A stretch of DNA of 64,000 bases from Thermonema rossianum DSM 10300 (GCF_000426825.1 NZ_AUGC01000001.1:248001-312000); one strand, 5' to 3'. Positions 1-8,562 are shown, counted from the stretch's first letter. Notes: generated by a model not told the origin, from the sequence alone. Numbers and translations are program-made.

Positions 1-1596
1 AGCAATGCACATCCCCATGTATCAGGCGATGGCAAGATGGCTATTATCCATAACGGTATCATTGAAAACTATGCTACGCTGCGCCAAGAGCTCGAAAATA
101 AAGGACATGTATTTCAATCTGATACCGACACGGAAGTACTGATTCATTTTATAGAAGAAATTAAAAAGCAAGAAAACTGCTCGCTGGAAGAAGCCGTACG
201 TTTGGCTTTGAACAAGGTAGTCGGGGCGTTTGCCATCGTGGTATTGTCGCAAGATGACGAGCGTAAGCTGATAGCGGCACGCCGCAGCAGCCCCATGGTA
301 ATAGGCGTAGGCGATGGCGAATATTTTGTAGCATCCGATGCCGCGCCAATTATTGAGTACACCAATAAAGTAATCTTTTTGAATGACGACGAATATGCCG
401 TCATTACGGATCATAGCTTGGATATCCGCACCCTGCAGGATGTGCCTACCACCCCCTACATCGAACAGCTGGACATTGAGCTGGAAGCCATCGAGAAAGG
501 GGGCTATCCGCATTTTATGCTGAAGGAAATTTTTGAGCAACCGCGCTCTATCTATGACAGCATGCGCGGCCGCTTGGATGCTTCTACCGGACGGCTTACT
601 TTGGGGGGGCTCATTGAATATCAAAACCGCTTGGCCAATGCCGACCGTATCATTATGGTGGCTTGTGGCACTTCATGGCATGCCGGCTTGGTGGCAGAGT
701 ATATTTTTGAAGAGCTGGCACGTATTCCCGTAGAGGTTGAATACGCTTCAGAGTTTCGTTATCGCAACCCCATCATTCGTGAAAATGATATAGTTATTGC
801 TATCTCTCAGTCCGGCGAAACTGCCGACACCATTGCGGCTATTCAGATAGCCAAAGCAAAAGGTGCTCTTATTTTAGGTGTTTGTAATGTGGTGGGCTCT
901 ACCATTGCCCGCATGACCCATGCCGGTGCCTATACCCACGCCGGGCCGGAAATTGGGGTTGCCAGCACCAAAGCCTTTACGGCACAGCTTACTGTCTTGA
1001 CCATGATGGCGCTGTTTACAGCCCATAAAAAGGGAACCATTTCAGAGGCCCGCTTCCGTCAGCTATTGGTGGGCTTGGAAACGCTGCCGAAGAAAGTAGA
1101 AGAAACGCTCGAGCGGGTGCATGAGCCTATTAAACAAATTGCCGCCTTGTTCAAAGATGCCCGCAACTTCCTTTATCTGGGGCGTGGGTGTAATTTCCCC
1201 GTGGCTTTGGAAGGGGCTCTTAAGTTGAAAGAGATTTCCTACATTCATGCCGAAGGGTATCCGGCAGCCGAAATGAAGCATGGGCCCATTGCTTTGATTG
1301 ACAAAGAAATGCCCGTGGTTTTCATTGCCCTGCAAGACAGCTCCTATGAAAAGGTGATTTCCAATATTCAAGAAGTGAAAGCGCGCAATGGACGTGTGAT
1401 TGCTATTGTGAACGAAGGCGATGAGGTGGTAAAAAATATGGCGGAATTTGTGATTGAAATCCCCAAAACCGAAGAGATTTTATCACCTATTCTTTCTGTG
1501 CTTCCTTTGCAGCTGCTGGCATACCATATTGCCGTGTTACGTGGCTGCGATGTGGACCAACCCCGCAACTTGGCTAAATCGGTAACTGTTGAGTAA
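1..1596 (+). CDS. glmS: Glutamine--fructose-6-phosphate aminotransferase, 5'-truncated by window edge
   Basis: This enzyme makes glucosamine-6-phosphate from fructose-6-phosphate and glutamine, the first step towards UDP-GlcNAc for peptidoglycan and lipid A. The frame is open from base 1 (first residues SNAHPHVSGDGKMAIIHNG), so the true start and the catalytic N-terminal Cys lie outside; about 80 residues are missing compared with the usual ~610. The fragment keeps the end of the glutaminase domain (HNGIIENY) and two SIS sugar-isomerase domains (CGTSWHAG, SQSGETADT, then EGALKLKEISYIHAEGYPA). It ends in the family's C-terminal DQPRNLAKSVTVE. ridA follows 2 bases after the stop, so the two are probably co-transcribed. 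The ATG at 37 is an internal Met, not the start. Confidence 0.97.
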   Translation, partial: SNAHPHVSGDGKMAIIHNGIIENYATLRQELENKGHVFQSDTDTEVLIHFIEEIKKQENCSLEEAVRLALNKVVGAFAIVVLSQDDERKLIAARRSSPMVIGVGDGEYFVASDAAPIIEYTNKVIFLNDDEYAVITDHSLDIRTLQDVPTTPYIEQLDIELEAIEKGGYPHFMLKEIFEQPRSIYDSMRGRLDASTGRLTLGGLIEYQNRLANADRIIMVACGTSWHAGLVAEYIFEELARIPVEVEYASEFRYRNPIIRENDIVIAISQSGETADTIAAIQIAKAKGALILGVCNVVGSTIARMTHAGAYTHAGPEIGVASTKAFTAQLTVLTMMALFTAHKKGTISEARFRQLLVGLETLPKKVEETLERVHEPIKQIAALFKDARNFLYLGRGCNFPVALEGALKLKEISYIHAEGYPAAEMKHGPIALIDKEMPVVFIALQDSSYEKVISNIQEVKARNGRVIAIVNEGDEVVKNMAEFVIEIPKTEEILSPILSVLPLQLLAYHIAVLRGCDVDQPRNLAKSVTVE

Positions 1597-1598
1597 AT

Positions 1599-1982
1599 AT
1601 GAAAAAAGCAATAGAAAGCAAACAAGCCCCCGCCCCCATAGGCCCTTACAGTCAAGCTGTATTGGCGGGCAATACACTTTACGTATCCGGGCAGATAGCC
1701 ATAGACCCGGAAACCGGCGACTTACTTACTTCCAACTTGGAAGAAGAAGCCACGCGGGTCATGGAGAATATAAGGGCTATTTTGGCAGCAGCAGGCATGG
1801 ACTTTTCTCATGTGGTGAAGTGCACCATCTTTCTTAATAACATGCAGGATTTTCAGCGTATCAACCAAGTATATGGGCGCTACTTCGAAGGCATGGTGCC
1901 TCCCGCACGCGAAACCGTGGAAGTCAGCTGTCTGCCCAAAAATGTAAATGTGGAAATATCGTGTATTGCAGTGAAGGCTTAG
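1599..1982 (+). CDS. ridA: RidA/YjgF-family enamine/imine deaminase
   Basis: A 127-residue protein of the RidA (YjgF/YER057c/UK114) family. Family members hydrolyse reactive 2-aminoacrylate-type enamines released by PLP enzymes and act as cytoplasmic trimers. The family opening is present (PIGPYSQAVLAGNTLYVSGQ), as are the active-site region with the conserved Arg (PPARETVEV) and the C-terminal segment NVEISCIAVKA. The length is typical. It starts 2 bases after the glmS stop and runs in the same direction, with hisIE 38 bases further on. The family assignment is firm; the exact physiological substrate is not visible from sequence. Confidence 0.95.
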   Translation: MKKAIESKQAPAPIGPYSQAVLAGNTLYVSGQIAIDPETGDLLTSNLEEEATRVMENIRAILAAAGMDFSHVVKCTIFLNNMQDFQRINQVYGRYFEGMVPPARETVEVSCLPKNVNVEISCIAVKA

Positions 1983-2020
1983 TAAAAACGCTTTACTGCT
2001 TTTTTTGAAACCAACCGGCT

Positions 2021-2662
2021 ATGCAAACTGCTCAAATTCTTTTTCAGGCAGAAAACATTCAATTTGACAAATATCCCGACGGCCTGGTGCCGGCAATAGT
2101 GCAAGATGTTCGCACGCGCAAAGTGTTGATGCTCGGCTATATGAGCCGTGAGGCATGGCAAAAGACGATAGAAACTGCCAAAGTCACTTTTTTCAGCCGC
2201 AGCAAACAACGTTTGTGGACTAAAGGCGAGACATCCGGGCATTACTTGCACCTGCGTGAAGCACGCTTAGATTGCGATGCAGATGCCCTGTTGTTGTTGG
2301 TAGAGCCGGCAGGTCCGGTGTGCCATACCGGCGAAGATACTTGCTTCTTCGAAAACAATGTTCCCGGTGGCTTTCTTTTTCTTCATGAGTTGGCGCAGTT
2401 GATTCATGAGCGTAAAGTGGCCCCCAAAGAAGGCGCTTATACAAGCCGTCTGTTTGAAAAGGGCATTCCCAAAATTGCTCAAAAAGTAGGCGAAGAAGCT
2501 GTGGAAACGGTCATCGAGGCAATGAAGCAAGACTTGCCCCGCCTGCATGAAGAAGCGGCCGACCTGATGTATCACTTGTTGGTTTTGCTCGAGGCTTGTG
2601 ACACTTCTTTTGATGCTGTGGCTGAGGTGTTGCGGCAGCGCCATCTGGCTAAGGGTAAGTAA
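2021..2662 (+). CDS. hisIE: Bifunctional phosphoribosyl-AMP cyclohydrolase / phosphoribosyl-ATP pyrophosphatase
   Basis: A 213-residue fusion carrying steps 2 and 3 of histidine biosynthesis. Residues ~1-115 are HisI, with the metal-binding run DCDADALLLLVEPAGPVCHTG and a following Cys (CFF). Residues ~120-213 are HisE (YTSRLFEKGIPKIAQKVGEE, then EAADLMYHLLVLL). Order and length match other Bacteroidota HisIE proteins. No other his gene lies in the window, so this one sits apart from any his operon, next to ridA. The last 14 bases overlap the end of the convergent DUF4159 gene. Confidence 0.96.
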   Translation: MQTAQILFQAENIQFDKYPDGLVPAIVQDVRTRKVLMLGYMSREAWQKTIETAKVTFFSRSKQRLWTKGETSGHYLHLREARLDCDADALLLLVEPAGPVCHTGEDTCFFENNVPGGFLFLHELAQLIHERKVAPKEGAYTSRLFEKGIPKIAQKVGEEAVETVIEAMKQDLPRLHEEAADLMYHLLVLLEACDTSFDAVAEVLRQRHLAKGK

Positions 2663-3317
2663 AAGCATACAACAACAGGTTGGCGCCCATGCGTAATGCC
2701 TGTTGGCGCAGCTCCTCGGGGTCATTGTAAATGCTTTGGTCTTCCCAGCCGTTGCCCAAGTCCGATTCATACGAAAAAAAGCATACGACTCTGCCTTCAT
2801 AAATGAGTGCAAAGCCTTGAGGTGGTTTGCCGTCGTGCTCATGTATTTTGGGCAAGCCTTTGGGAAAGTCGTATTTCATGTGGTAAATAGGATGACTGAA
2901 AGGGAGCTCGACAAAATCGAGCTCGGGGAAGACCTTTTTCATTTCCCGGATGGCATGCTCATACAAGCCGTAGTTGTCGTCTATATGCAGAAAACCGCCG
3001 GCAATTAAGTAATTGCGCAGATTTTGGGCTTCTTGCGCCGTAAAGGACACATGACCATGCCCCGTCATGTACACAAAGGGGTATTGAAAAATATCGGGGC
3101 TGCCCACTTCCACAATGTCTTCTTCGTCAGCCAGTGGCAGTGCTAAATGCTCTTTGCAGAAAGCAATCAGGTTGGGTAAAGCTGTTTTGTTGGCATACCA
3201 ATCACCACCACCGTTGTATTTCAACTTGGCAATACGTATGGTAGGCTCTTGGGCTTGCACTGAAAAAGACGTAAATAACAGCCCTACGGTAAAGCAAAGA
3301 ATACGGCAAAACAGCAT
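2649..3317 (-). CDS. DUF4159-domain exported protein
   Basis: A 222-residue protein with an N-terminal signal peptide (hydrophobic LCFTVGLLFTSFSVQA, cleavage near QAQ-EP). The rest matches the DUF4159 family: paired segments PFVYMTGHGHVSFTAQEA and LRNYLIAGGFLHIDDNYG are typical of this glutamine-amidotransferase-like fold. Family function is unknown; members are often encoded near MoxR/DUF58/VWA genes, which is not the case here. It overlaps hisIE tail to tail by 14 bases. The start was chosen because it gives a complete signal peptide. Periplasmic location is inferred from the signal. Confidence 0.85.
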   Translation of the reverse strand: MLFCRILCFTVGLLFTSFSVQAQEPTIRIAKLKYNGGGDWYANKTALPNLIAFCKEHLALPLADEEDIVEVGSPDIFQYPFVYMTGHGHVSFTAQEAQNLRNYLIAGGFLHIDDNYGLYEHAIREMKKVFPELDFVELPFSHPIYHMKYDFPKGLPKIHEHDGKPPQGFALIYEGRVVCFFSYESDLGNGWEDQSIYNDPEELRQQALRMGANLLLYAFTYP

Positions 3318-3326
3318 CTCTTATTT

Positions 3327-3947
3327 TCAGATGGTCCAATGTTCTTTTAAAGGTACAAAATGAATTCGATGCCGCAAACACGACTCAAACCACTGAAGAG
3401 GCTGCTGAATTTTATCACCGGTGCGGGTATCGCATTTAAAAAAGAGATAGAACAGCTGCAGCGCTTCGCCCAGTGCTTCTGCGAGGGCATGTAGCTCTCT
3501 TTCGGCTGTTTGCCAGTCACTGCTCTGCTTGCCTTTGCGCCAGATATGATAGGCATTGTCGTGCCATTCAATAATGTTGAGCAGCTGTATGTCGTCGGTA
3601 AAACGGGCAGCAAATTGCCTTGCCAGGTAGGCATGATGGCGCTGAGGGGGAATCGTTTGCCCCGTTCTGTATAGTGCTTCGTATTTAAAATTGTCATGTA
3701 TCAAAGCAATGAAACGAAGCTTGTCGTGTGTTTCATCGTTGATGAAAGGGTCGATAAGTGAAATATTGTAAAGCACTTCTTGCACATGATACAACACCAT
3801 GCCTTCGGGGTGTCCGCTGCGGGGGCGCCCAAAATACAAGCCTTTTTGCCACTCGGGCCGATTCATCAAAGCTTCTTCTACTCTGTTGTGTGGGTGGAGC
3901 GTATGTTCACCTAAAAAAGGTAGAAAAAGAACCTGTGAGATGCTCAT
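3327..3947 (-). CDS. HD-like hydrolase-type protein of unknown function
   Basis: A 206-residue soluble protein. The order of a Met/His segment (GMVLYHVQEVLYNI), an HD doublet (FIALIHDNFKYEALYRTG) and a second His-Asp pair (LLNIIEWHDNAYHIW) resembles the metal-binding layout of HD-superfamily phosphohydrolases, but this is a weak, motif-level match. Its start overlaps the stop of rsmE by 4 bases (ATGA), so it is probably translated after rsmE in the same mRNA. No substrate can be inferred. Confidence 0.6.
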   Translation of the reverse strand: MSISQVLFLPFLGEHTLHPHNRVEEALMNRPEWQKGLYFGRPRSGHPEGMVLYHVQEVLYNISLIDPFINDETHDKLRFIALIHDNFKYEALYRTGQTIPPQRHHAYLARQFAARFTDDIQLLNIIEWHDNAYHIWRKGKQSSDWQTAERELHALAEALGEALQLFYLFFKCDTRTGDKIQQPLQWFESCLRHRIHFVPLKEHWTI

Positions 3948-4630
3948 AGTTGTTGGGCGATTTGAATAATGAGACAGGCAGCAATGCCGGCTGTTTCAGT
4001 TCTTAATCTACTTTCCCCCAAAGATACTGCCAAACTATGGTTTTCAAGGGCTTCTTTTATTTCTTCTTTCGAAAAATCGCCTTCAGGACCTATAAACACT
4101 TCATAGCTTTGCCCTTTGCGTATGCTATGCAAGAGCAAGGGGGTATGTTCATCTTGCAGGTGAGCAATGAAGCGTTGGCCCATAGGCGGGCGCCGGACAG
4201 CTTCGGTAAAGTCGATAGGTTCATGAATGACCGGCTTATAAAACTTAAGTGATTGTTTCATGGCTTGAACAGCCAAACGTTCCAGGCGGTCGGTGCGTAC
4301 TTTGCTGCGTTCCGAATAATGACAAAGCAAAGGGGTGATGCTGCTGACACCTATTTCCGTGGCTTTTTCGACCAACCATTCCATGCGGTCGTGGTTTTTG
4401 GTGGGCGCCACCAGCAGATGAATGGTATAAGAAGGCGCCGGCACTTGCTCTTCATGAACGATGCGGTAGCTGCCTTCCCCTTTTTTATCTATGTGAAGCA
4501 GTTCGGCGCGGGCTTTATAGCCTTGGCCGTCGGTCAAGTAAAAAAAATCACCGGGGCGAAGACGCACCGCACGCAGGTGCTGCCACTCGTCCCGGCTGAG
4601 TTGTCCTTCTTCCAAATAAAACAGATGCAT
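3944..4630 (-). CDS. rsmE: 16S rRNA (uracil1498-N3)-methyltransferase
   Basis: A 228-residue RsmE-family SPOUT methyltransferase that methylates U1498 of 16S rRNA. An N-terminal PUA-like domain (residues ~1-70, HLRAVRLRPGDFFYLTDG) precedes the trefoil-knot domain with VEKATEIGVSSITPLLCHYSE, GPEGDFSKEEI and SLGESRLRTETAG, the SAM-binding knot. Length is typical. A promoter with a TTG and TAACTTTG pair lies just upstream (4653-4681). The downstream HD-like gene overlaps by 4 bases. Confidence 0.95.
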   Translation of the reverse strand: MHLFYLEEGQLSRDEWQHLRAVRLRPGDFFYLTDGQGYKARAELLHIDKKGEGSYRIVHEEQVPAPSYTIHLLVAPTKNHDRMEWLVEKATEIGVSSITPLLCHYSERSKVRTDRLERLAVQAMKQSLKFYKPVIHEPIDFTEAVRRPPMGQRFIAHLQDEHTPLLLHSIRKGQSYEVFIGPEGDFSKEEIKEALENHSLAVSLGESRLRTETAGIAACLIIQIAQQL

Positions 4631-4652
4631 AACCGTTGCCCGTTAACAAAGG

Positions 4653-4681
4653 CAAAGTTACAAACTAAAAAAGTGCTTCAA
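4653..4681 (-). promoter_or_regulatory. Bacteroidota-type promoter of rsmE
   Basis: On the minus strand, TAACTTTG (4653-4660) matches the phylum's TAnnTTTG -7 box. A TTG at 4679-4681 lies 18 bases upstream, within the usual 17-23. The leader to the rsmE ATG is about 20 bases. The -33 element falls inside the end of the holin-like gene. Confidence 0.6.
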
Positions 4682-5009
4682 AAAGCCACTCGAGAATGGC
4701 GTGTACTATCGCCAGCAATATGCTGTAAAGAACGGCATTCCAGAAGCCGCCTATCTGAAAGCCATCGAGCAGGGCAGATACCATCAGCAAAATGACGGCA
4801 TTGATAACGATGAGGAACAAGCCTAAGGTGAAGACGGTAACCGGTAAGGTAAGGAAGGTAAGAATAGGCTTGATGGTGACAGAGGCAATAGCCAGTAAAA
4901 TGGCGGCAATAATGGCAGTGCCGTAGCCATCTACCTGCACTTTGGGATAAATTTTAGCTGAAAGCACAATAGCTAAACCGTAAATAAGCAGTTTGCCGAT
5001 TAGTTTCAT
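4665..5009 (-). CDS. Small membrane protein, phage-holin-like family (PF04020 type)
   Basis: A 114-residue protein that is almost entirely hydrophobic, with four predicted membrane segments. It has the family's paired pattern: a segment ending in a Val-Asp-Gly turn (YPKVQVDGYGTAIIAAILLA), then LTLPVTVFTLGLFLIVINAV, then a GFQIGGFWNAVLYS repeat of the first motif. The family name (mycobacteriophage holin-like) is historical; these are common chromosomal genes of unknown role and do not indicate a prophage. A second, more divergent protein of the same shape is encoded at 5103-5507. Confidence 0.85.
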   Translation of the reverse strand: MKLIGKLLIYGLAIVLSAKIYPKVQVDGYGTAIIAAILLAIASVTIKPILTFLTLPVTVFTLGLFLIVINAVILLMVSALLDGFQIGGFWNAVLYSILLAIVHAILEWLFEALF

Positions 5010-5102
5010 GAGCTTGTCGGTTTAAAAGTGAAACATCTTGAATGCTTGTTCATAAATGTATGAAAAAAAACAATATGGTGTTTTAGGTTCATCAAAGCAT
5101 TT

Positions 5103-5507
5103 TTAAAGCTTTAAGAAGGTGCGATGCTTAGGAGGTGCCATCCACTGCATGATCCCTACATAAACGGCAGCAATCAGCGCTGCGGCAATGCCTGCGTACC
5201 ATATTGGCGTAATCCGGAAGCCGGAAAACAGCTTTTGAACAATCCACAGCCATACGAAATGTGCAGCGGCAATCCACAGCCATAGACCGGCAATGGGCAG
5301 GAAGCCGCGGGCACCTTTGATATTGATATACAGCAGTGGCAGGCTGATTGGAAACAGCAGCAGAAACATGAGCGAGCGGGTCGAATGATAGCCTGCCACC
5401 ACGAGCAAAGCCGAGAGTAGGGCAGTAGATAGCGTATCGAACGTAAAGCCCGGAAAGAAAGCCCAGCATATAGCCACCAACAGCAGTTGAATAAGCACCA
5501 TTTTCAT
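5103..5507 (-). CDS. Small four-helix membrane protein, possibly a divergent paralogue of the holin-like gene
   Basis: A 134-residue, strongly hydrophobic protein. I start it at the ATG at 5507 (MKMVLIQLLLVAICW), which begins directly with a membrane segment. The frame stays open further upstream, but that part lies antisense to the Crp gene. Segments FFPGFTFDTLSTALLSALLV and FSGFRITPIWYAGIAAALIA echo the 'GF + small residues' repeats of the neighbouring PF04020-type protein, so common ancestry is plausible but not proven. Divergent from the Crp/Fnr gene with a 33-base gap. Function unknown. Confidence 0.7.
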   Translation of the reverse strand: MKMVLIQLLLVAICWAFFPGFTFDTLSTALLSALLVVAGYHSTRSLMFLLLFPISLPLLYINIKGARGFLPIAGLWLWIAAAHFVWLWIVQKLFSGFRITPIWYAGIAAALIAAVYVGIMQWMAPPKHRTFLKL

Positions 5508-5540
5508 ACTGAATCTTTTTTTTTGAGTTTGACGTTTTAA

Positions 5541-6254
5541 ATGATATACGAAAAAACAAAAGAAACGATGGCAGAAGGAAGCCGCATATGGTATTTTGAA
5601 GAAACCAACCTTTTCAATTTGTTTTGCCCGCATAAGTCCAAGCATCTGGGAGAGCGGCATGTCTTTTTGGAGTATCAAAAAGACGAATTCATTTATTTTG
5701 AAGAGGATCCTTCTGACAAGATTTATTTGATAGCTTCGGGCAGGGTGAAGATTTTTTCCTACAACGAGCAAGGCGAAGAGTTTGTAAAGGCTATTTTGGG
5801 TAAAGGCGAAATCTTTGGCGAGCAGTCTATTTTGGGCGAAGGGCAGCGCACGGACTTCGCACAGGCCATTGAGCCCACGACTATTTGCCGCATGCACCTG
5901 GAAGACCTTCAGGAAATGATGCGCGACAATCAAGCCCTGAGCCTTTATATTCACAAGCTTATCAACTTGCGATTCAAGCGCTTAGAACGCAGACTGGAGC
6001 TGCTTTTGTTCAAAGATGTCAAAACACGCCTGTATGAATTCTTGTGCGACCTTGCACAAGAAGAAGGGGTAGTAAAGGGAAATGAGGTGCATGTCAACAG
6101 CCGTCTGACACACAAAGACATAGCCAAGCTTATCGGCAGTTCAAGGCAAACCGTGACCACCTTGCTCAATGAGCTTCAGGATGAGGGTAAGCTGAAAGCA
6201 GAGCGCCGCCGCTATATATTGCCCTTGGAAGCACTGCGCTCTGCATCAGTCTGA
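5541..6254 (+). CDS. Crp/Fnr-family transcriptional regulator
   Basis: A 237-residue regulator. Residues ~40-155 form a cyclic-nucleotide-binding-type beta barrel (FIYFEEDPSDKIYLIASGRV, GKGEIFGEQSILGEG). Residues ~170-235 form the winged helix with the recognition stretch THKDIAKLIGSSRQTVTTLL. No Fnr-type N-terminal Cys cluster is visible, so oxygen sensing through an Fe-S cluster is unlikely. The ligand is unknown: the barrel lacks a clear RS(A/T) phosphate-binding signature. An alternative ATG at 5568 (MAEGS) would remove nine residues. The 3' end overlaps the convergent S41 protease gene by 9 bases. Confidence 0.93.
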   Translation: MIYEKTKETMAEGSRIWYFEETNLFNLFCPHKSKHLGERHVFLEYQKDEFIYFEEDPSDKIYLIASGRVKIFSYNEQGEEFVKAILGKGEIFGEQSILGEGQRTDFAQAIEPTTICRMHLEDLQEMMRDNQALSLYIHKLINLRFKRLERRLELLLFKDVKTRLYEFLCDLAQEEGVVKGNEVHVNSRLTHKDIAKLIGSSRQTVTTLLNELQDEGKLKAERRRYILPLEALRSASV

Positions 6255-7910
6255 GCGCCCTAAAATGAAACTGTATTTTTGCTCATCGCGCAGTAGCTCG
6301 ATGGCTTTTTGTATTTCGCGGTCGGTATCGAAGGAAGCCAGCGCTTCGGCTTTTTCAAAATACACGTGCTTATAGAGCTCGTCTTCTATTAGCTCCAACA
6401 CACACGTTTTATGTTGGCGAATAAGCTGCCGGTGGTCTGTTTTTAGCTTCTTTTTCAGCCGGCTGAGGTCTTCTGCCACCGAGGCATAGAGGTCGGGGGT
6501 TTCTTTTAGTTGTTGCTCCAGCACCGAAACATACTCTTCATGCGAGGTGGCATAATGAAAATTCTGCTTATCGAGCCATTGAATAAAGTCTTCCAACACT
6601 TCGGGTGGAAGTGTTATTTCTTTTCCGAGTGTATGGCGGGCAGCGTAATCTACGCCATAATTGAAGATATAATAGTTTTGAAGAAGATAGTTGCATATTT
6701 CAGGCAGGCTGTCTGCCGGAACGACGATGTCGGGCTCTAAGCCGGCACCGTCGAAAACCATGCGTCCTGCACGGGTCTTGAAGCTGCGGCGCAGCGAATC
6801 GGGAATGCGGTAAAGGCTGCCGTCTGCGTTGTGCACTGAATAGTCGATGGCTTGAATGCAGCGCCCGCTTGGAATATAGTATTTGGCAATGGTTACTTTG
6901 AGCTGTGCGTTGTAGGAGAGTGGACGGGTCACTTGCACAAGCCCTTTTCCAAAGGTGCGTTGCCCTATCAAAATGGCGCGGTCGTAGTCTTGCAAAGCGC
7001 CGGCTACAATCTCAGAAGCCGAAGCACTGCGGTTGTTGACCAACACCACCAAGGGGCTTTCAAGGTCATAAGGGGCATTGAGGGTGTAGTACTCTTTATT
7101 CCACTCACTGATTTTTCCTTTGGTGGAAACAACGAGCTCATTTTTTGGAACAAACAAATTGACGATGTTGATGGCTTCGCTCAACAAGCCCCCGGGGTTA
7201 TTGCGCAGGTCAATAATGAAAGCTTGGGCGCCGGCTCTCTTGAGGGAGTCCATGGCAGCACGCACTTCTTCGGAGGCGCCCATGGTGAAGTCCGACAGCT
7301 GAATATAGCCTACCTGCTCATTGAGCATGCCAAAATAAGGCACATTGCTGATGTGTATTTCTTCTCTTTTGATAGAAAAGGTTTTTCTTTCGCCGGTAGT
7401 AGGGCGCAGTATTTCTATTTCTACGGGTGTGCCGCTTTGCCCTTTGAGCAAAGTCGATATTTCATCGCTGCTTTTTCCGGCAGTGCTCACGCCGTTGATG
7501 CTTGTAATTTGGTCACCTATTTTAAGGCCGGCTCTTTGCGCCGGAGAGCCTTCATAAGGAAGGACTATCACACACTTGCCTTCTTGGGTGCGTATGGTGG
7601 CACCAATGCCCGCATAGCGCCCTGTGGTCATGGTACGATAGTCTTCAATGCGGTCTTCCGATATGTAGTTGGTGTAAGGGTCCAGGTCGCTCAACATGGC
7701 ATCGATGGCCTTCTGCATGAGGCGGTTGGCGTTTATGTCATCTACATAGTAGGTGTTTAACTCTTTGAATAAGGTGGCAAAAATGTCTAAGTTCTTGGCT
7801 ATCTCGAAAGCGTTGTCTTTTTGTTGAGCTGTGGCAGTGCCGTGCAGAGCCAAAAGCAACGAAAGCAAGCACAACAGGCCTGCATGCATGGTAGAACGCA
7901 TAAAGTTCAT
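6246..7910 (-). CDS. S41-family carboxy-terminal processing peptidase (CtpA/Tsp-like)
   Basis: A 554-residue exported serine protease. The start at 7910 (MNFMRSTMHAGLLCLL) gives a signal peptide ending near TATAQQ. A PDZ domain (residues ~85-170, YAGIGATIRTQEGKCVIVL, GSPAQRAGLKIGDQI) binds substrate C termini. The S41 core carries the catalytic Ser in NNRSASASEIV and the Lys in QRTFGKGLVQ. A ~150-residue C-terminal helical extension follows. The family trims or degrades envelope proteins in the periplasm. rnpA ends 49 bases upstream in the same direction, so read-through from rpmH-rnpA is possible. Confidence 0.94.
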   Translation of the reverse strand: MNFMRSTMHAGLLCLLSLLLALHGTATAQQKDNAFEIAKNLDIFATLFKELNTYYVDDINANRLMQKAIDAMLSDLDPYTNYISEDRIEDYRTMTTGRYAGIGATIRTQEGKCVIVLPYEGSPAQRAGLKIGDQITSINGVSTAGKSSDEISTLLKGQSGTPVEIEILRPTTGERKTFSIKREEIHISNVPYFGMLNEQVGYIQLSDFTMGASEEVRAAMDSLKRAGAQAFIIDLRNNPGGLLSEAINIVNLFVPKNELVVSTKGKISEWNKEYYTLNAPYDLESPLVVLVNNRSASASEIVAGALQDYDRAILIGQRTFGKGLVQVTRPLSYNAQLKVTIAKYYIPSGRCIQAIDYSVHNADGSLYRIPDSLRRSFKTRAGRMVFDGAGLEPDIVVPADSLPEICNYLLQNYYIFNYGVDYAARHTLGKEITLPPEVLEDFIQWLDKQNFHYATSHEEYVSVLEQQLKETPDLYASVAEDLSRLKKKLKTDHRQLIRQHKTCVLELIEDELYKHVYFEKAEALASFDTDREIQKAIELLRDEQKYSFILGRSD

Positions 7911-7959
7911 AGGGCATTTTCTTTTTATCGGGAGCAAGCAAGTGCTCTATCTTTTGAAT

Positions 7960-8361
7960 TTACAGACTCTGTTTGAATCTTGCAAATGCCTTGCAGAGGG
8001 CTTCTTCTATTTGGTGAAAATCCATGAGGGTTTTGCCTACATACACAATGGCCAAGGCACGCCATGGGGGCAGCAAATCATGGAAGAAGTCGTATTTATG
8101 CAAACGATAGGCTTCTTTCATGCGTCGCCGTAGATAGTGGCGGTCGTGGGCACGCCGGAAGCGTTTTTTGGGGACAATAAAAAGCACCTGTGGATAATGA
8201 GGCAGCATGTTGCCTTCATCCACAAGAAAAAAAAACTTAAACGGATAAAAGAAAAAAGAGGAACTATTGCTATCGAATAGTTCCTGAATGATTTTTCGGT
8301 TGGATAGTCGTTCGGACTTGGGTAGTTTTTGGCTTTTGTCAAGCACTGCCCGCTTGCTCAT
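7960..8361 (-). CDS. rnpA: Ribonuclease P protein component
   Basis: A 133-residue basic protein subunit of RNase P, which matures tRNA 5' ends. It has the family opening (QKLPKSERLSNRKIIQELF) and the RNR-type RNA-binding helix (KKRFRRAHDRHYLRRRMKEA). Its ATG shares one base with the rpmH stop codon (TAATG), indicating translational coupling. The rpmH-rnpA order is nearly universal in bacteria. The usual downstream yidD/yidC partners are absent here; an S41 protease gene follows instead. Confidence 0.96.
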   Translation of the reverse strand: MSKRAVLDKSQKLPKSERLSNRKIIQELFDSNSSSFFFYPFKFFFLVDEGNMLPHYPQVLFIVPKKRFRRAHDRHYLRRRMKEAYRLHKYDFFHDLLPPWRALAIVYVGKTLMDFHQIEEALCKAFARFKQSL

Positions 8362-8531
8362 TAAGCGTTTACACGCAGCTTATGACGGTATTCGTCCGAT
8401 ACGGTCAGTTTTTTTCTACCCTTGGCACGACGACGAGCCAACACTTTGCGCCCATTTTTAGTTTTCATACGTGCACGGAACCCGTGTGTGTTGCGGCGCT
8501 TTCTGCGAGATGGTTGATATGTACGCTTCAT
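8361..8531 (-). CDS. rpmH: 50S ribosomal protein L34
   Basis: A 56-residue, very basic protein read from the ATG at 8531. It begins [18 protein letters not shown] and continues [20 protein letters not shown], the universally conserved L34 signature. A ten-residue C-terminal tail ([10 protein letters not shown]) is longer than in E. coli, as in other Bacteroidota. The stop codon overlaps the rnpA start (TAATG). A strong phylum-type promoter lies at 8569-8598. Confidence 0.97.
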   Translation of the reverse strand: MKRTYQPSRRKRRNTHGFRARMKTKNGRKVLARRRAKGRKKLTVSDEYRHKLRVNA

Positions 8532-8562
8532 TGGAATTTATCGTTTTCAATTCTTAGCTTTG
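8531..8562 (+). promoter_or_regulatory. Divergent promoter of the glycosyltransferase-like gene
   Basis: Plus strand: TAGCTTTG (8555-8562) with TTG (8531-8533) 21 bases upstream. The two divergent -7 boxes are only 6 bases apart, so the two promoters compete for space. The -33 TTG touches the rpmH start codon. Confidence 0.55.

Noticed and set aside
37-1596. The ATG at 37 as the start of glmS
   Set aside because: The frame is open back to base 1 with the conserved HPHVSGDGKMAIIHNG region, so the gene starts outside the window.
4665-5507. Holin-like genes as a sign of a prophage
   Set aside because: No other phage gene is nearby; PF04020 members are common chromosomal membrane proteins.
5508-5954. 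N-terminal extension of the 5103-5507 membrane protein to 283 residues
   Set aside because: The extension lies fully antisense to the Crp/Fnr gene, is not hydrophobic like the rest, and the ATG at 5507 begins the first membrane helix.
6852-7760. A 302-residue plus-strand frame antisense to the S41 protease
   Set aside because: No start context or domain; it mirrors the codon pattern of a well-supported protease gene.
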